Shown: positions 25,107 to 34,110, counted from the first letter of the stretch. The stretch: DNA of 64,000 bases from Motiliproteus sp036960175 (GCA_036960175.1 JBALWH010000014.1:1-64000); one strand, 5' to 3'. Program-made: numbers and translations. The notes: generated by a model not told the origin, from the letters alone.

Positions 25107-26306
25107 ATGATGAAGAATTTGTTGAATTCTGGTCCAGTGCTTCTAAGCGCTTCAATCGCTGTGGCCATGCTAGCTAGTGCTGGTTCGGCATCGGCAGCGC
25201 AGACCAGCGCTGAAGTAGATCCACCACTGGCTCCATTGGGCTCTATTCCGGTCCCAATCCCTACCGATAACAAACAAACCCCGGAAAAAATCGAGTTGGG
25301 TAAGAAGTTGTTCTTTGATCCCCGCCTCGGTGGTGATGCCTCGATTTCCTGTGCTAGCTGTCATGATCCTGATTCCGGTTGGGGTTGGTCTGATGCTATT
25401 TCTCGTGGCTATCCCGGCACTGTGCACTGGCGTAACAGCCAGACGGTGGTTAACTCCGCCTACTATAGCAAGCTATTCTGGGCTGGCTCTGCCAAGTCTC
25501 TCGAAGCACAAGCGCCTTCCGCCGCCAAAGGTGGTGTCGCCGGTAACGGTGAAGTCGATATCATGGAAGCCCGGATGGCGTTAATTCCGGAATACCGTAA
25601 GCGTTTCAATGATGTCTTCGGTGATAGTTATCCGCTGATCAAGAACGCCTGGCGCGCTATCGCTGCCTTTGAGCGTACTCTGGTGCAGACCGATACCCCT
25701 CTTGATAAGTATCTGGAAGGGGATAAGAAAGCACTGAGCAAGCAGCAGCTTAGCGGCATGAAGCTGTTTAACGGTAAAGCGGGTTGTATCCAGTGCCACA
25801 ATGGTGCTTTGGCCTCCGATGAGAAGTATTACAACATCGGTGTTGCCCCTGCCGAACGTTGGGAAGAGGACGGTCTGGCGCAGATCTCGTACCGCTTCGA
25901 AATGTTCGCCAAGGGCTCCAGCGAAGAACTGTACCGTACTTCCAAGGCAGATCCCGGTCTCTATTTCCGTGGTAAGAACAAGTGGGATAAGGGTAAGTTC
26001 CGCACGCCGTCGTTGCGTTATACCGCTTACACAGCACCTTATATGCACAACGGTTCTTTCTACACCATGGAAGAAGTGGTGGACTTCTACAACGCCGGTG
26101 GCGTTCATGAAGATGGTCGTACCACAGCCTATCCTAAGACTAAGTCCAAGCTGATCAAGCCTCTGGGTCTGAGTGATCAGGAGAAGGAAGATCTGGTTGC
26201 CTTTATCGAGGCATTCTCCGGTGACCAAATTGAAATTGATAAGCCTGTACTGCCGGAATACGCGCCTCTGTTTACTGAGGCTGAGCTGAAGGAGGCGAAG
26301 AAATGA
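25107..26306 (+). CDS. idrP1: Diheme cytochrome c peroxidase-like subunit of iodate reductase
   Basis: 399 aa, ATG at 25107 (or 25110) behind GAGGAG, Sec signal ending SAGSASA-AQT. Haem motifs CASCH about residue 89 and CIQCH about 230. Shares with its neighbour the LFFDPRLGGDASISCASCHDP and TAPYMHNGSFYTMEEVVDFYN blocks; the two are tandem paralogues, not copies. The interhaem region (about 120-200) differs more. The stop overlaps the idrB start (ATGA), which couples the peroxidase and reductase genes in translation. Confidence 0.85.
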   Translation: MMKNLLNSGPVLLSASIAVAMLASAGSASAAQTSAEVDPPLAPLGSIPVPIPTDNKQTPEKIELGKKLFFDPRLGGDASISCASCHDPDSGWGWSDAISRGYPGTVHWRNSQTVVNSAYYSKLFWAGSAKSLEAQAPSAAKGGVAGNGEVDIMEARMALIPEYRKRFNDVFGDSYPLIKNAWRAIAAFERTLVQTDTPLDKYLEGDKKALSKQQLSGMKLFNGKAGCIQCHNGALASDEKYYNIGVAPAERWEEDGLAQISYRFEMFAKGSSEELYRTSKADPGLYFRGKNKWDKGKFRTPSLRYTAYTAPYMHNGSFYTMEEVVDFYNAGGVHEDGRTTAYPKTKSKLIKPLGLSDQEKEDLVAFIEAFSGDQIEIDKPVLPEYAPLFTEAELKEAKK

Positions 26307-26923
26307 AAATTATCCAGAGTGATAAAGTAGATGCTCGGCCATTGACCGACGACGAGAAGCGCAAGCAGACCGCTGGGGAACACGGCAAGTGCATGGTTAG
26401 CCGCCGTAAGTTCCTGATGTACGGTAGCTCCTCTGCCGCCGCCGCTAGTGTGGTAACCCTGAATCTGTATCCGGGTACTGCAGAAGCGCGTACCCAGAAG
26501 GCTCGGGTGGTGGGTTATCCACGCAAGCTGATCGCCAAGGTCAGCCAGCTCAAGGAGAATAAGCCAGTAGACTTTAACTACCCGGACGATGGCAAGGGCA
26601 CTCAGTGCATGATTGCCAAGATGGGCGTTAAAGCCGGTGGCGGTGTTGGTGATGGCCGTGACATTGTTGCCTTCAGCTACATGTGCACCCATCAGGGCGG
26701 TCCATTGCAGGGCAGCTATAAGGTTACTGATGAGCACCGTACGCTGGGTCAGTGCCCCTTCCATCTGTCGTTATTCGATTTGCGTCGCCACGGTATCATC
26801 GTCTCCGGTCAGGCTTACCAGAGCCTGCCGCAGGTGATGTTGGAGGTCGAAGGTGACAATATCTACGCCGTCGGTGTGTTGGGACTGTTGTTCGGTCGCA
26901 ATGACAACCTGACTTCAGCATAG
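26303..26923 (+). CDS. idrB: Rieske subunit of iodate reductase, Tat-exported
   Basis: 206 aa. A twin-arginine signal is present (SRRKFLMYGSSSAAAASVV) after a 30-residue leader, with predicted cleavage after TAEA. The Rieske [2Fe-2S] ligands are CTHQGG (about 132-134) and CPFHLS (about 153-156); the spacing and the following LFDLRRHG follow the arsenite-oxidase small subunit AioB. In IdrAB this subunit passes electrons to the molybdenum subunit, which has no signal of its own and would be co-exported. Coupled by an ATGA overlap to the peroxidase gene, 10 bp before idrA. Confidence 0.9.
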   Translation: MKIIQSDKVDARPLTDDEKRKQTAGEHGKCMVSRRKFLMYGSSSAAAASVVTLNLYPGTAEARTQKARVVGYPRKLIAKVSQLKENKPVDFNYPDDGKGTQCMIAKMGVKAGGGVGDGRDIVAFSYMCTHQGGPLQGSYKVTDEHRTLGQCPFHLSLFDLRRHGIIVSGQAYQSLPQVMLEVEGDNIYAVGVLGLLFGRNDNLTSA

Positions 26924-26933
26924 GAGCAAGATC

Positions 26934-29633
26934 ATGGCTACAAATTATTATATCCCTGAGGACAATGCTCCGCTGCCTCCTAAGCATGCGGAAGTACTGA
27001 CCACTGCCTGTGACTATTGTATCGTCGCCTGTGGTTACAAGGTCTATCGTTGGCCGCTTGGTTCCGGGAATGGTGGCACAAAGGCCGCTGAAAACGCCTT
27101 TGGCATCGACTTCCCCAGTGGCGCGTTGCAGGATTGGGTGGCGCCAGCGCAGCACAATGTGGTGATGCATAAAAACATGCCGCACAATGTTGTCATCACC
27201 CCTGACAAGAAGACCAAATACGTTAATACCAACGGTGATTCCAGTATGCGGGGTGGGTTGATCGCACAGAAGTGCTACAACCCGAAAACGCCGACTCGTG
27301 ATCGCCTGCAGTCTCCGATGGTCCGTATTGGCGGCACTTTACAGCCGGTAACCTGGGATTTTGCCCTGGATATCGCTGCCGAGGTGGGCAACTACGTCAT
27401 CGATAAGCATGGTCGTAACGCCTACGGTGTAAAGACGTTCTCATACCAGTATATTGAGAATACCTACGCCATCACCAAGTACGCGTTGCGTCATGTGAAC
27501 ACCGCGAACTTTACCTTCCATGATACACCGTCTGACGTCACCTCCACCCCGGGCTTCCGGGATGCCGGTTTCGATAACTTCGCGCCTAGTTATGACGATT
27601 GGGGTGCTGCCGACACCCTGATGATCTGTGGTACCGATCCTTACGAGACCAAGACGGTGCTGTTCACTCAGCACATGATGCCCGGTATCAGGGCTGGCAT
27701 GAAAGTGATCATGCTGAACCCCCGTGAAACCGCCGGTGTCGCCTATGTCAAGAAGATGGGCGGTCTGCATATCGATGTCGATCCTGGTACCGACCTGCTG
27801 GTGCTCGGTGCGATTGCACGAGTGATCATGCAGAACGGCTGGGAAGATTCCGAGTGGATCAAGCAGTGGGTTAACAACAAGTGGGAAACCAGCTCCGGTT
27901 TTGGCCAGGGCACCCGTAATACTCCATGGCAGTGGCGTACGACCTGGGGCAAGTTCCAGACCAAGGGCTATGAGGGTTACAAGGAGTGGAATCTGGCTCA
28001 GGAAGAATATGATCCTGAGTACGCGGCCAACTACGCCAACATCGATGTCAAGAAGATCTACCAGGCGGCTGAATGGCTGGCTAAGCCTAAGGCTGACGGT
28101 AAGCGTCCTAAGACGTCTATCGCTATCGAGAAGGGTTTCTACTGGTCCAACAACACCGGTAACACCGAGGCCATTTCTACCCTGGGTACTATCTGTGGTG
28201 CCGGTGGTCGTCCAGGTCAGGTGATAGGTCGCTTAGGTGGTCACCAGCGTGGTGGTCAGAGTGGTGGTAAGCTGCCGCGCGCCAAGTCTCCTGAGAAGGT
28301 AGCTGGTCGTCGTAAACGCGCGTTGGATACGGATCGTTATACCTATTCCGGTCATACCCGTTTCGCGCATGTTATCGGTACTACCTGGATTCAGTCCATG
28401 GCCGGATCCCAGGGCCTGCAGAAGAAGTTTATGGAGCTGGTTACTCAGAATGAGCACCAGATTCGCAGCTACGACAAGCAGGAGATTATCGATACCCTGA
28501 AGGCGCGTGCCGACTCCGGTGGCATGGTGGTGATCAACCAGGATATCTATCTGCGCGATCCGATCGGTGCCAAATTTGCCGATATCGTCTTCCCGGCGGC
28601 AGGCTGGGGCGAAGAAGACTTTATGCGGGCCAACGGTGAACGCCGTCTGCGTCTGTACCAGCAGTTCTACGATGCTCCCGGACAGGCAAAACCTGATTGG
28701 TGGATCATCTCCCAACTGGCACAGAAGATGGGCTATGACGGCTTCGACTGGAAGGATTCTAACGAAGTTGCCGAAGAAGCAGCACGCTTCAGTCGTGGTG
28801 GTCGTAAAGACTTTAACATGATCAAGGTTGCTGCACACCGTGAAGGCAAGACCCTGCATCAGAAGATGCGTGAGTTCGGTACCGACGGTATTCAGGGACC
28901 AACGGTCTACAACTATGAGACCGGTGAGTTGTTCGGCACCAAGCGTCTGCATGATACGACCCAGACCGAAGCGGAGAAGATCCGCATGGGACAGCAAAAT
29001 GGGCCTACCGGAGCTAACGTTTCCGGCAAGAAGATGACCCATTTCAACTCCCAGACCGGTAAGGTCAACATCAACAAGCACCCTTGGGAGCTGTTCAGTG
29101 ACTTCCATGCTTGGTTGTCGCCGAAAGACGATGAGCTCTGGTTCAGCAACGGTCGTATCAACGAAATCTGGCAGTCCGGTTTCGATGATGTCGAACGTCG
29201 CCCTTATGTCTCTCAGCGCTGGCCTGAAAACTGGGTTGAGATCAACCCGGAAGACGCCAAGAAGCGTGGCATTGAATCTGGTGATCAGGTGATGATGTAC
29301 TCTGATCGAGTGCCGGCGTTCAAAGACACCCTGCTTGGAGTTGAAGGCAACAACTTTCAGTTCACTGAACTGATGAAGCGTGGCCATATCGAGCTGAGCA
29401 AGGCGGCGGTTACCGCAGTGGCGATTGTCACTCCGACGGTTAAGCCGGGTGTGCTGTACGCCAACATGATGGATATGCGTCAGCCTAGTAACTCCTTGAC
29501 AGCCCGTGTTGTGGACCAGATTTCTGGTAACTACAACTTCAAGATGGGTGTTGCGAAGATTCGCAAGCTAGGAGCTTCTAAGTACAAGAGCGAGTTCCGC
29601 TCAATGTCTTGGGCACCACGTAATATCGTCTAA
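26934..29633 (+). CDS. idrA: Molybdopterin catalytic subunit of iodate reductase
   Basis: 899 aa, DMSO-reductase superfamily, arsenite-oxidase (AioA) branch. N-terminal cluster motif C26-x2-C29-x3-C33 and no fourth Cys near residue 104 (Ser in GDSSMRGG), as in AioA, so a [3Fe-4S] cluster is expected. No signal peptide; export would be by IdrB. The AioA-like GRLGGHQRGG segment is kept. Where AioA has an arsenite-contacting Glu eight residues after a His, this protein reads HDTPSDVTS, i.e. Ser. With two diheme peroxidases upstream the whole matches the idrABP1P2 set rather than aioBA. No aioXSR or arsenic genes are nearby. The terminator at 29696 closes the operon. Confidence 0.87.
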   Translation: MATNYYIPEDNAPLPPKHAEVLTTACDYCIVACGYKVYRWPLGSGNGGTKAAENAFGIDFPSGALQDWVAPAQHNVVMHKNMPHNVVITPDKKTKYVNTNGDSSMRGGLIAQKCYNPKTPTRDRLQSPMVRIGGTLQPVTWDFALDIAAEVGNYVIDKHGRNAYGVKTFSYQYIENTYAITKYALRHVNTANFTFHDTPSDVTSTPGFRDAGFDNFAPSYDDWGAADTLMICGTDPYETKTVLFTQHMMPGIRAGMKVIMLNPRETAGVAYVKKMGGLHIDVDPGTDLLVLGAIARVIMQNGWEDSEWIKQWVNNKWETSSGFGQGTRNTPWQWRTTWGKFQTKGYEGYKEWNLAQEEYDPEYAANYANIDVKKIYQAAEWLAKPKADGKRPKTSIAIEKGFYWSNNTGNTEAISTLGTICGAGGRPGQVIGRLGGHQRGGQSGGKLPRAKSPEKVAGRRKRALDTDRYTYSGHTRFAHVIGTTWIQSMAGSQGLQKKFMELVTQNEHQIRSYDKQEIIDTLKARADSGGMVVINQDIYLRDPIGAKFADIVFPAAGWGEEDFMRANGERRLRLYQQFYDAPGQAKPDWWIISQLAQKMGYDGFDWKDSNEVAEEAARFSRGGRKDFNMIKVAAHREGKTLHQKMREFGTDGIQGPTVYNYETGELFGTKRLHDTTQTEAEKIRMGQQNGPTGANVSGKKMTHFNSQTGKVNINKHPWELFSDFHAWLSPKDDELWFSNGRINEIWQSGFDDVERRPYVSQRWPENWVEINPEDAKKRGIESGDQVMMYSDRVPAFKDTLLGVEGNNFQFTELMKRGHIELSKAAVTAVAIVTPTVKPGVLYANMMDMRQPSNSLTARVVDQISGNYNFKMGVAKIRKLGASKYKSEFRSMSWAPRNIV

Positions 29634-29641
29634 GGACCCAT

Positions 29642-29674
29642 CTCCGTCGATTCTCAGTTAAAGAATTGACGGAG
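29642..29674 (+). terminator. Hairpin just after idrA
   Basis: CTCCGTCGATTCT pairs with AGAATTGACGGAG over 13 bp with one G-T pair and a 7-nt loop; no T-run follows. Possibly an mRNA 3' stabiliser ahead of the true terminator. Confidence 0.5.
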
Positions 29675-29695
29675 GTTTCTAAAAGTTCTGGTTGC

Positions 29696-29729
29696 AATGC
29701 TCCGGTTGTTATAACGGAGCATTTTTTTT
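29696..29729 (+). terminator. Rho-independent terminator of the idr operon
   Basis: AATGCTCCG stem pairing with CGGAGCATT, 10-nt loop, followed by eight T. Separates idrA from the downstream regulator gene. Confidence 0.85.
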
Positions 29730-29779
29730 ATTCACTGCCATTACTCGGTTATCTAAGGGTGACTGAATTGGGTATCAAC

Positions 29780-30523
29780 ATGCACTTAACTAATTTTGCC
29801 AGCAAGGCACCGGACTATCTTCTAGGAAATCGATTGTCTGACGAGCAGCGAGTCGTTGCTTCCAGGATATTTAAACACCATGGGCTTTTTTCAGCCCTTA
29901 TGGATAGTCAGTTAGAACGCTTGATCGCCGTGTTAACCCGAGTGGAGTTGCAGGCGGGTGGTTTTTTATTTCAACAGCATGATGCAGCGGAACAGATGTT
30001 CCTGTTAGAAACTGGGCAGGTCAAGCTCTGTGCGATCTCAGGGGGCGGCAGGGAAAGTGTCCTTGAATTAGTGATGCCGGGGAATACTATTGGCGAGCAC
30101 ATGATGTATATGCCCGACAAAACCCACTCTGTCGTTGCTCAGGCTATACATGACTCTACGCTTTACGCAGTCCCACGTTATATTTTTCCGACCTTGCAAA
30201 AAGAAAATGTGGATTTTTGTCATGGTTTTTTGAAGGCGCTCAGTATTAACCTGAACGAACGTATCAATGAGATGGTCTGTCTGACTCAGGAAAAGGCAAA
30301 TTGTAGGGTGGCGCGCTTTCTCAAGAGCCTGATGCCAGCCAACGCCAGCAATGGCCATGTGATCTACCTGATCACGCCAAAGCATGTGATTGCATCCCGG
30401 CTTTCTATGAAGCCAGAGACACTGTCCCGGCTAATGTCAGAGATGGCTCAGCAGGGTATTATCGATGTGAAAGGTCGTCGAATTGTGGTCAATGATATCG
30501 CCGGTCTGCATAGTTATCTCTAA
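29780..30523 (+). CDS. Crp/Fnr-family regulator, DNR-like
   Basis: 247 aa from the ATG at 29780; a longer frame from 29666 runs across the idr terminator and is unlikely. Cyclic-nucleotide-binding-like beta barrel about residues 30-140 (MFLLETGQVKLC), dimer helix, and winged-helix about 170-240 with recognition segment VIASRLSMKPETLSRLMSEM. There is no N-terminal four-cysteine cluster of the FNR type, so an NO/haem-sensing DNR-type role fits better than an Fe-S O2 sensor. Paralogous to the gene at 31626. Likely binds the TTGAT-N4-ATCAA type boxes in this window. Confidence 0.85.
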   Translation: MHLTNFASKAPDYLLGNRLSDEQRVVASRIFKHHGLFSALMDSQLERLIAVLTRVELQAGGFLFQQHDAAEQMFLLETGQVKLCAISGGGRESVLELVMPGNTIGEHMMYMPDKTHSVVAQAIHDSTLYAVPRYIFPTLQKENVDFCHGFLKALSINLNERINEMVCLTQEKANCRVARFLKSLMPANASNGHVIYLITPKHVIASRLSMKPETLSRLMSEMAQQGIIDVKGRRIVVNDIAGLHSYL

Positions 30524-30831
30524 TCGCTAGTAGATGTTGTACTGCGGCTTCGCATCCCACGCTTTTTATATTCGTAAGCTGAGGCCTCTCGGTTTCAGGC
30601 TCGACGCTCTCCTGATTTTTGATGAATCTGGGGCTGCCGGAAACCTCCTACGCCAGTTTCTTTGGTGTTGAAATCCGACTCAAAGCGCTCATTTACAAGC
30701 CCTAGACCCCGCTCTCTATCCGGTCTTCGCCTTGCCTCACCTTCGTTCGCTACCTTTTTCGACAACCTCGTTATTTCTTAATATGCCTGCCGGTATTCAC
30801 AGTGTTGAGGGATCATCAAATAATTGCGGTA
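30524..30831. other. Gap after first Crp/Fnr gene
   Basis: About 300 bp with no ORF, repeat or RNA that I can recognise, until the FNR box at 30832. Confidence 0.4.
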
Positions 30832-30845
30832 TTGATAAATATCAA
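30832..30845. promoter_or_regulatory. FNR/DNR box upstream of small cytochrome c
   Basis: TTGAT-AAAT-ATCAA, perfect. A -10-like CATGAT begins at 30868, the distance expected for a class II activator site centred at -41.5. Confidence 0.75.
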
Positions 30846-30985
30846 ATATTGATTTAGTGCTATTCTTCATGATTGTTTCTCAAGGTTGTTGGATTGTCGT
30901 TTTCGATCCGATTGTGAAAGTTCCTCAGTTGTATTCTGTTGCTAAGTCGTTCAGAAATTTTGTTGTATCAGAGGTTGTATTAATT

Positions 30986-31423
30986 ATGCGTTTTGTTTCC
31001 CATCTTCGTTGGTTTACGGGGGCCATCGCCCTATCTACATTTCTTGTTGCGCCTTATGCTCTGGCAAATGGTGCTGGTGATTCAGAGGGCTTGGCCCGCC
31101 TGGAAAAGGCGAGTGTTAAAAAAGGTGATGGTCGAGCGGCTATTTGTCGTGCTTGCCATAAAGTGATTAAGGGCGAGCAGGGTGGTGCCGGACCTAATCT
31201 ATGGAATGTGTTCTACCGCGAAAAGGGCGTTGTAGACGGGTTTGTCTATTCAGACGCGCTGAAAACAGCGGGTGGGGAATGGGATGTGGGTAGCCTTGAT
31301 CAGTTCTTGAAAAAGCCGGGCAAGTATATACCGGGTACTAAGATGACCTTTGGTGGTATCCCCTCTGAGAAAGACCGTCTAAATGTTATTGCCTATCTGC
31401 GTTCTCTGAGTGACAATCCTTGA
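30986..31423 (+). CDS. Small class I cytochrome c
   Basis: 145 aa from the ATG at 30986, which gives a proper Sec signal (WFTGAIALSTFLVAPYALA). Upstream in-frame starts would only add a non-signal leader. Single haem CRACH followed by GPNLWNVFYREKG and axial Met in PGTKMTFGGI, i.e. the cytochrome c-550/c2-like layout. Sits between two DNR-like regulators and under a perfect FNR box. Candidate electron donor for NirS or IdrB. Confidence 0.88.
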   Translation: MRFVSHLRWFTGAIALSTFLVAPYALANGAGDSEGLARLEKASVKKGDGRAAICRACHKVIKGEQGGAGPNLWNVFYREKGVVDGFVYSDALKTAGGEWDVGSLDQFLKKPGKYIPGTKMTFGGIPSEKDRLNVIAYLRSLSDNP

Positions 31424-31625
31424 TAATGATCATTCCGAGAAGTTATACGGGATGGTAGCCTGAGTCCTCTTGGTTGACGAGAGGCCTTAATGGTCAATCT
31501 ATACAGTTCGCTGCTTGAAACTACCCAACGCTGAGTAATATTCACCGGAAAGTCTACTTTCTGTTGAAAGAAGGTGTTGCTTTACAGTTTAATCAGAGAA
31601 TACCAGCAACAATGAAGAGGTTATT

Positions 31626-32315
31626 ATGGATGATTTGCAGCGTTCTCTCGCCGTAGCTGCGATTAAGCGCCATTATCTTTTTACTGCATTGAATGACACA
31701 GAGCTGACCAAGCTTATTGATACCACCCGTCTCTATGAACTAGGTGCTGAAGAGTTCTTATTCCGTCAGGATGATCAGGCGGATCGTTTCTTTCTGCTGG
31801 CAGACGGCCAGATCAAACTCTGCAAAAATGCCCCTGATGGAAATGAAAAGGTGGTAGAGATTATTACTCCGGGGCAGACCATTGCTGAAGCGGTCATGTT
31901 TATGCAGCGTCATCGCTTTCCAGTTAGTGCTCAGGTGATCAAAAGCTGCCGAGTCTACGGTATCCATTGTGATACCTATATGGAACTGCTGAAGGAAAAT
32001 ATGGACTCGTGCATGCGGGTGCTAGGCGATCTCAGCATGCGGCTGCATGCACGTCTCAATGATGTAGTGAATTTGACGCAACAGAACGCCACTTTTCGGG
32101 TGCTGCGTTTCTTGATGAATCAACTGCCCCATGATGCTAAGGATGGGACTATTATTTACCTGAATACCCCCAAGCAGGTTATTGCATCTCGCTTGTCGGT
32201 AAAGCCTGAAACCCTATCCAGAATCATGTCCAGTCTTGCTCAGCAGGAAATTATTGAAGTTAAAGGGCGTGAGATCTGCGTTAGAGATATCTCTCGACTC
32301 TGTCAGTACGAATAA
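31626..32315 (+). CDS. dnr: Crp/Fnr-family regulator, DNR-like
   Basis: 229 aa, ATG at 31626 with GAGG upstream. Sensor barrel about 20-130 (FFLLADGQIKLCKNAPDGNEKVVEIITPG), dimerisation helix, and winged helix with VIASRLSVKPETLSRIMSSL near 190-210. The recognition helix is E-S/T-x2-R type as in FNR/DNR, which read TTGAT half-sites. No N-terminal Fe-S cysteines. It and the protein at 29780 are paralogues with the same recognition helix, so their targets should overlap. The gene symbol reflects the DNR group, not a proven orthologue. Confidence 0.83.
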   Translation: MDDLQRSLAVAAIKRHYLFTALNDTELTKLIDTTRLYELGAEEFLFRQDDQADRFFLLADGQIKLCKNAPDGNEKVVEIITPGQTIAEAVMFMQRHRFPVSAQVIKSCRVYGIHCDTYMELLKENMDSCMRVLGDLSMRLHARLNDVVNLTQQNATFRVLRFLMNQLPHDAKDGTIIYLNTPKQVIASRLSVKPETLSRIMSSLAQQEIIEVKGREICVRDISRLCQYE

Positions 32316-32342
32316 CTATTCCAGGGTTAACGTGACATACAG

Positions 32343-32378
32343 GCCGACGGGGTTATAGCCATCGGCTTTTGTCTTTTT
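32343..32378 (+). terminator. Terminator after second Crp/Fnr gene
   Basis: GCCGACGG pairs with CCATCGGC (one mismatch) around an 8-nt loop, then TTTTGTCTTTTT. Confidence 0.65.
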
Positions 32379-32417
32379 AGGCAGGTGAAATTAGATAGAA
32401 CAGTCGTCTCTAAGATA

Positions 32418-33317
32418 TTAGAGCGCGCTACCCTGGCCTCCTTCAGCGCGCAATCTATGAGCGATCTCATTGAGCACCGGCCAGCGGTTGTCACACCAGT
32501 CCGGAGCCAATAGAGTGGGTTTGCGGGCGGTGGCCGATACTCGGTGGAATACCACTTCCCAGGGGGTCTTCTGTATCATGCGGCTAGCGACATCGACATA
32601 AACGGATTGCTCAATGGCCTGAATTTCGCCCCGTTTCCACTGCCCGGCCATTTGGCTGCCCTTCACAATATGCAGAGGATGAAGCTTCAAGCCTTCAACC
32701 CCCAGCTCTAAAATCCGATCAAGGGTAATTAAACTATCTTCCGGTGCTTCACCGGGCAGGCCGATAATCAGATGGGTACAAATTTTGATGTGTCGCTGTT
32801 GAGCTCTACGGACAGTATCGATATAGGCATCGAAATGGTGGCCGCGGTTGATCAGGTCCAGGGTCGTGTCAAAGGACGACTGCAGTCCCAGCTCCAGCCA
32901 TACTTCATATCCCTGTTGCTGATAGCTCGCTAACAGGTCCAGAGTGGCGTCAGGCACGCAGTCTGGTCGAGTTCCTATGCATATGCCAACAATGTCCGTG
33001 GTAGTCAGGGCTTCTTCATACAGTTTCTTTAGGGTTTCAACTTCGGCATAGGTATTGGTATAGGTTTGGAAGTAGGCTAGGTAGCGTTTGGCGCGCATGC
33101 CGGGTTTACTGTTTTCTAGCTGTTCACGAACGCTCAATACTGAACCGGTTTTGTTGCTGAAAGAGCTGTTGTTGCAGAAGGTACAACCACCGATTCCCAG
33201 CGATCCGTCACGATTGGGGCAGGTAAATGCCGCATCAATCGTTAGTTTGTGGATTTTTTCACCGAAGCGAGATTTTAGATCGCGCCCTAGGCCATTGATT
33301 TGTTCATAAAGTGGCAT
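32418..33317 (-). CDS. yhcC: TIGR01212-family (YhcC-type) radical SAM protein
   Basis: 299 aa. Cysteine layout FTCPNRDGSLGIGGCTFCNN is the family's radical SAM cluster site (Cys, then GCxxC). Also present are IVGICIGTRPDCVPDATLDLL and the LELGLQSSFDTTLDLINRGH segment typical of this group. Its reaction is poorly defined; a link to queuosine/Elp3-like chemistry has been suggested for relatives. Stand-alone gene, convergent with the regulator. Confidence 0.9.
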   Translation of the reverse strand: MPLYEQINGLGRDLKSRFGEKIHKLTIDAAFTCPNRDGSLGIGGCTFCNNSSFSNKTGSVLSVREQLENSKPGMRAKRYLAYFQTYTNTYAEVETLKKLYEEALTTTDIVGICIGTRPDCVPDATLDLLASYQQQGYEVWLELGLQSSFDTTLDLINRGHHFDAYIDTVRRAQQRHIKICTHLIIGLPGEAPEDSLITLDRILELGVEGLKLHPLHIVKGSQMAGQWKRGEIQAIEQSVYVDVASRMIQKTPWEVVFHRVSATARKPTLLAPDWCDNRWPVLNEIAHRLRAEGGQGSAL

Positions 33318-33473
33318 GCTGCTGGTGGCCTCGCAATGGATCGATATAAAAGGAGGTGGATTGTAGCAAAAAGCAGGGAAATCGGGTTGATCTTGGTCAT
33401 CCGAAGTTCGTTCGGAATTGGTACTGATAGCTAGGTCGTAATAAGATAGCGTTTTTCCTGTTACGGGTGATCG

Positions 33474-34031
33474 ATGAAAAAACTAGTCTCCATGCTGTTG
33501 TTAACCTTTCTTACAGTAGCTTCGTTAAGTTGGGCAAATCATGAAGAGAGTGAACCCTCCGATGGTACCGTTGGAAGTTTTCGTGCGGTTGAACCCCCCA
33601 TGCCCGTGCCGCCCATCACCATGATTAAAAATAATATGGAAACCCTTGGGCTAGAGGCGTTCAGAGGTAAAATTGTACTGCTGAATCTCTGGGCTACTTG
33701 GTGCCCACCCTGTATTCGTGAACTGCCAGCCCTGGATCGCCTGCAACAGCGGCAGGGAGGCGCGGATTTTGTCGTTATCGCATTGGCGGTGGATAGGGCG
33801 GAGTTTGCCGAAGTTAAGGCCTTTTACGACAAGCTTAACCTTAATCATCTCGATCTTTATCAAGGTGAAGCCGATAATGTCAGCGGCTCATTTCCCATCG
33901 ATGTATTCCCAGCCAGTTTCTTTATTGACCGTGACGGCAACGTACTGAGTTATCTTAGAAGCTTTGCTGATTGGGACGCGCCCGAGGCAGATAGGTTGGT
34001 ACAATACCACAAGGCCCAAAAGACTCATTGA
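33474..34031 (+). CDS. TlpA-like thioredoxin-fold periplasmic protein
   Basis: 185 aa. Sec signal MLLLTFLTVASLSWA, then a TlpA/ResA-like fold with redox motif WATWCPPC at about residues 75-82, cis-Pro segment VFPASFFID near 140. Such proteins reduce haem-binding cysteines or copper sites of c-type cytochromes; this would suit the cytochrome-rich window but no specific partner is evident. Confidence 0.85.
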   Translation: MKKLVSMLLLTFLTVASLSWANHEESEPSDGTVGSFRAVEPPMPVPPITMIKNNMETLGLEAFRGKIVLLNLWATWCPPCIRELPALDRLQQRQGGADFVVIALAVDRAEFAEVKAFYDKLNLNHLDLYQGEADNVSGSFPIDVFPASFFIDRDGNVLSYLRSFADWDAPEADRLVQYHKAQKTH

Positions 34032-34081
34032 TGCTGGAAATATGGTTGCATGGTGGCGGGCAATCAAGGATAATCCCGCCC

Positions 34082-34103
34082 CGTTGTTAAGACTTTAACA
34101 ACG
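34082..34103. repeat. Inverted repeat just upstream of 4.5S RNA
   Basis: 9-bp perfect arms CGTTGTTAA and TTAACAACG around GACT, ending 7 bp before the 4.5S RNA. May overlap its promoter or be a processing hairpin. Confidence 0.4.
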
Positions 34104-34110
34104 CCTTTAT

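Noticed and set aside
26303..29633. Arsenite oxidase aioBA
   Set aside because: Both subunits are AioBA-like, but two diheme peroxidases precede them, no arsenic genes are near, and an arsenite-contacting Glu appears lost. The iodate reductase reading fits better.
29666..29779. Longer N-terminus of the first Crp/Fnr protein
   Set aside because: Would span the idr terminator hairpin and its T-run; family-like sequence begins after the ATG at 29780.
31420..31433. TTGAT-AATG-ATCAT as an FNR box for the second regulator gene
   Set aside because: One half-site is off, it overlaps the cytochrome c stop region, lies about 200 nt from the start and has no good -10 at class II distance. Left out as a feature.
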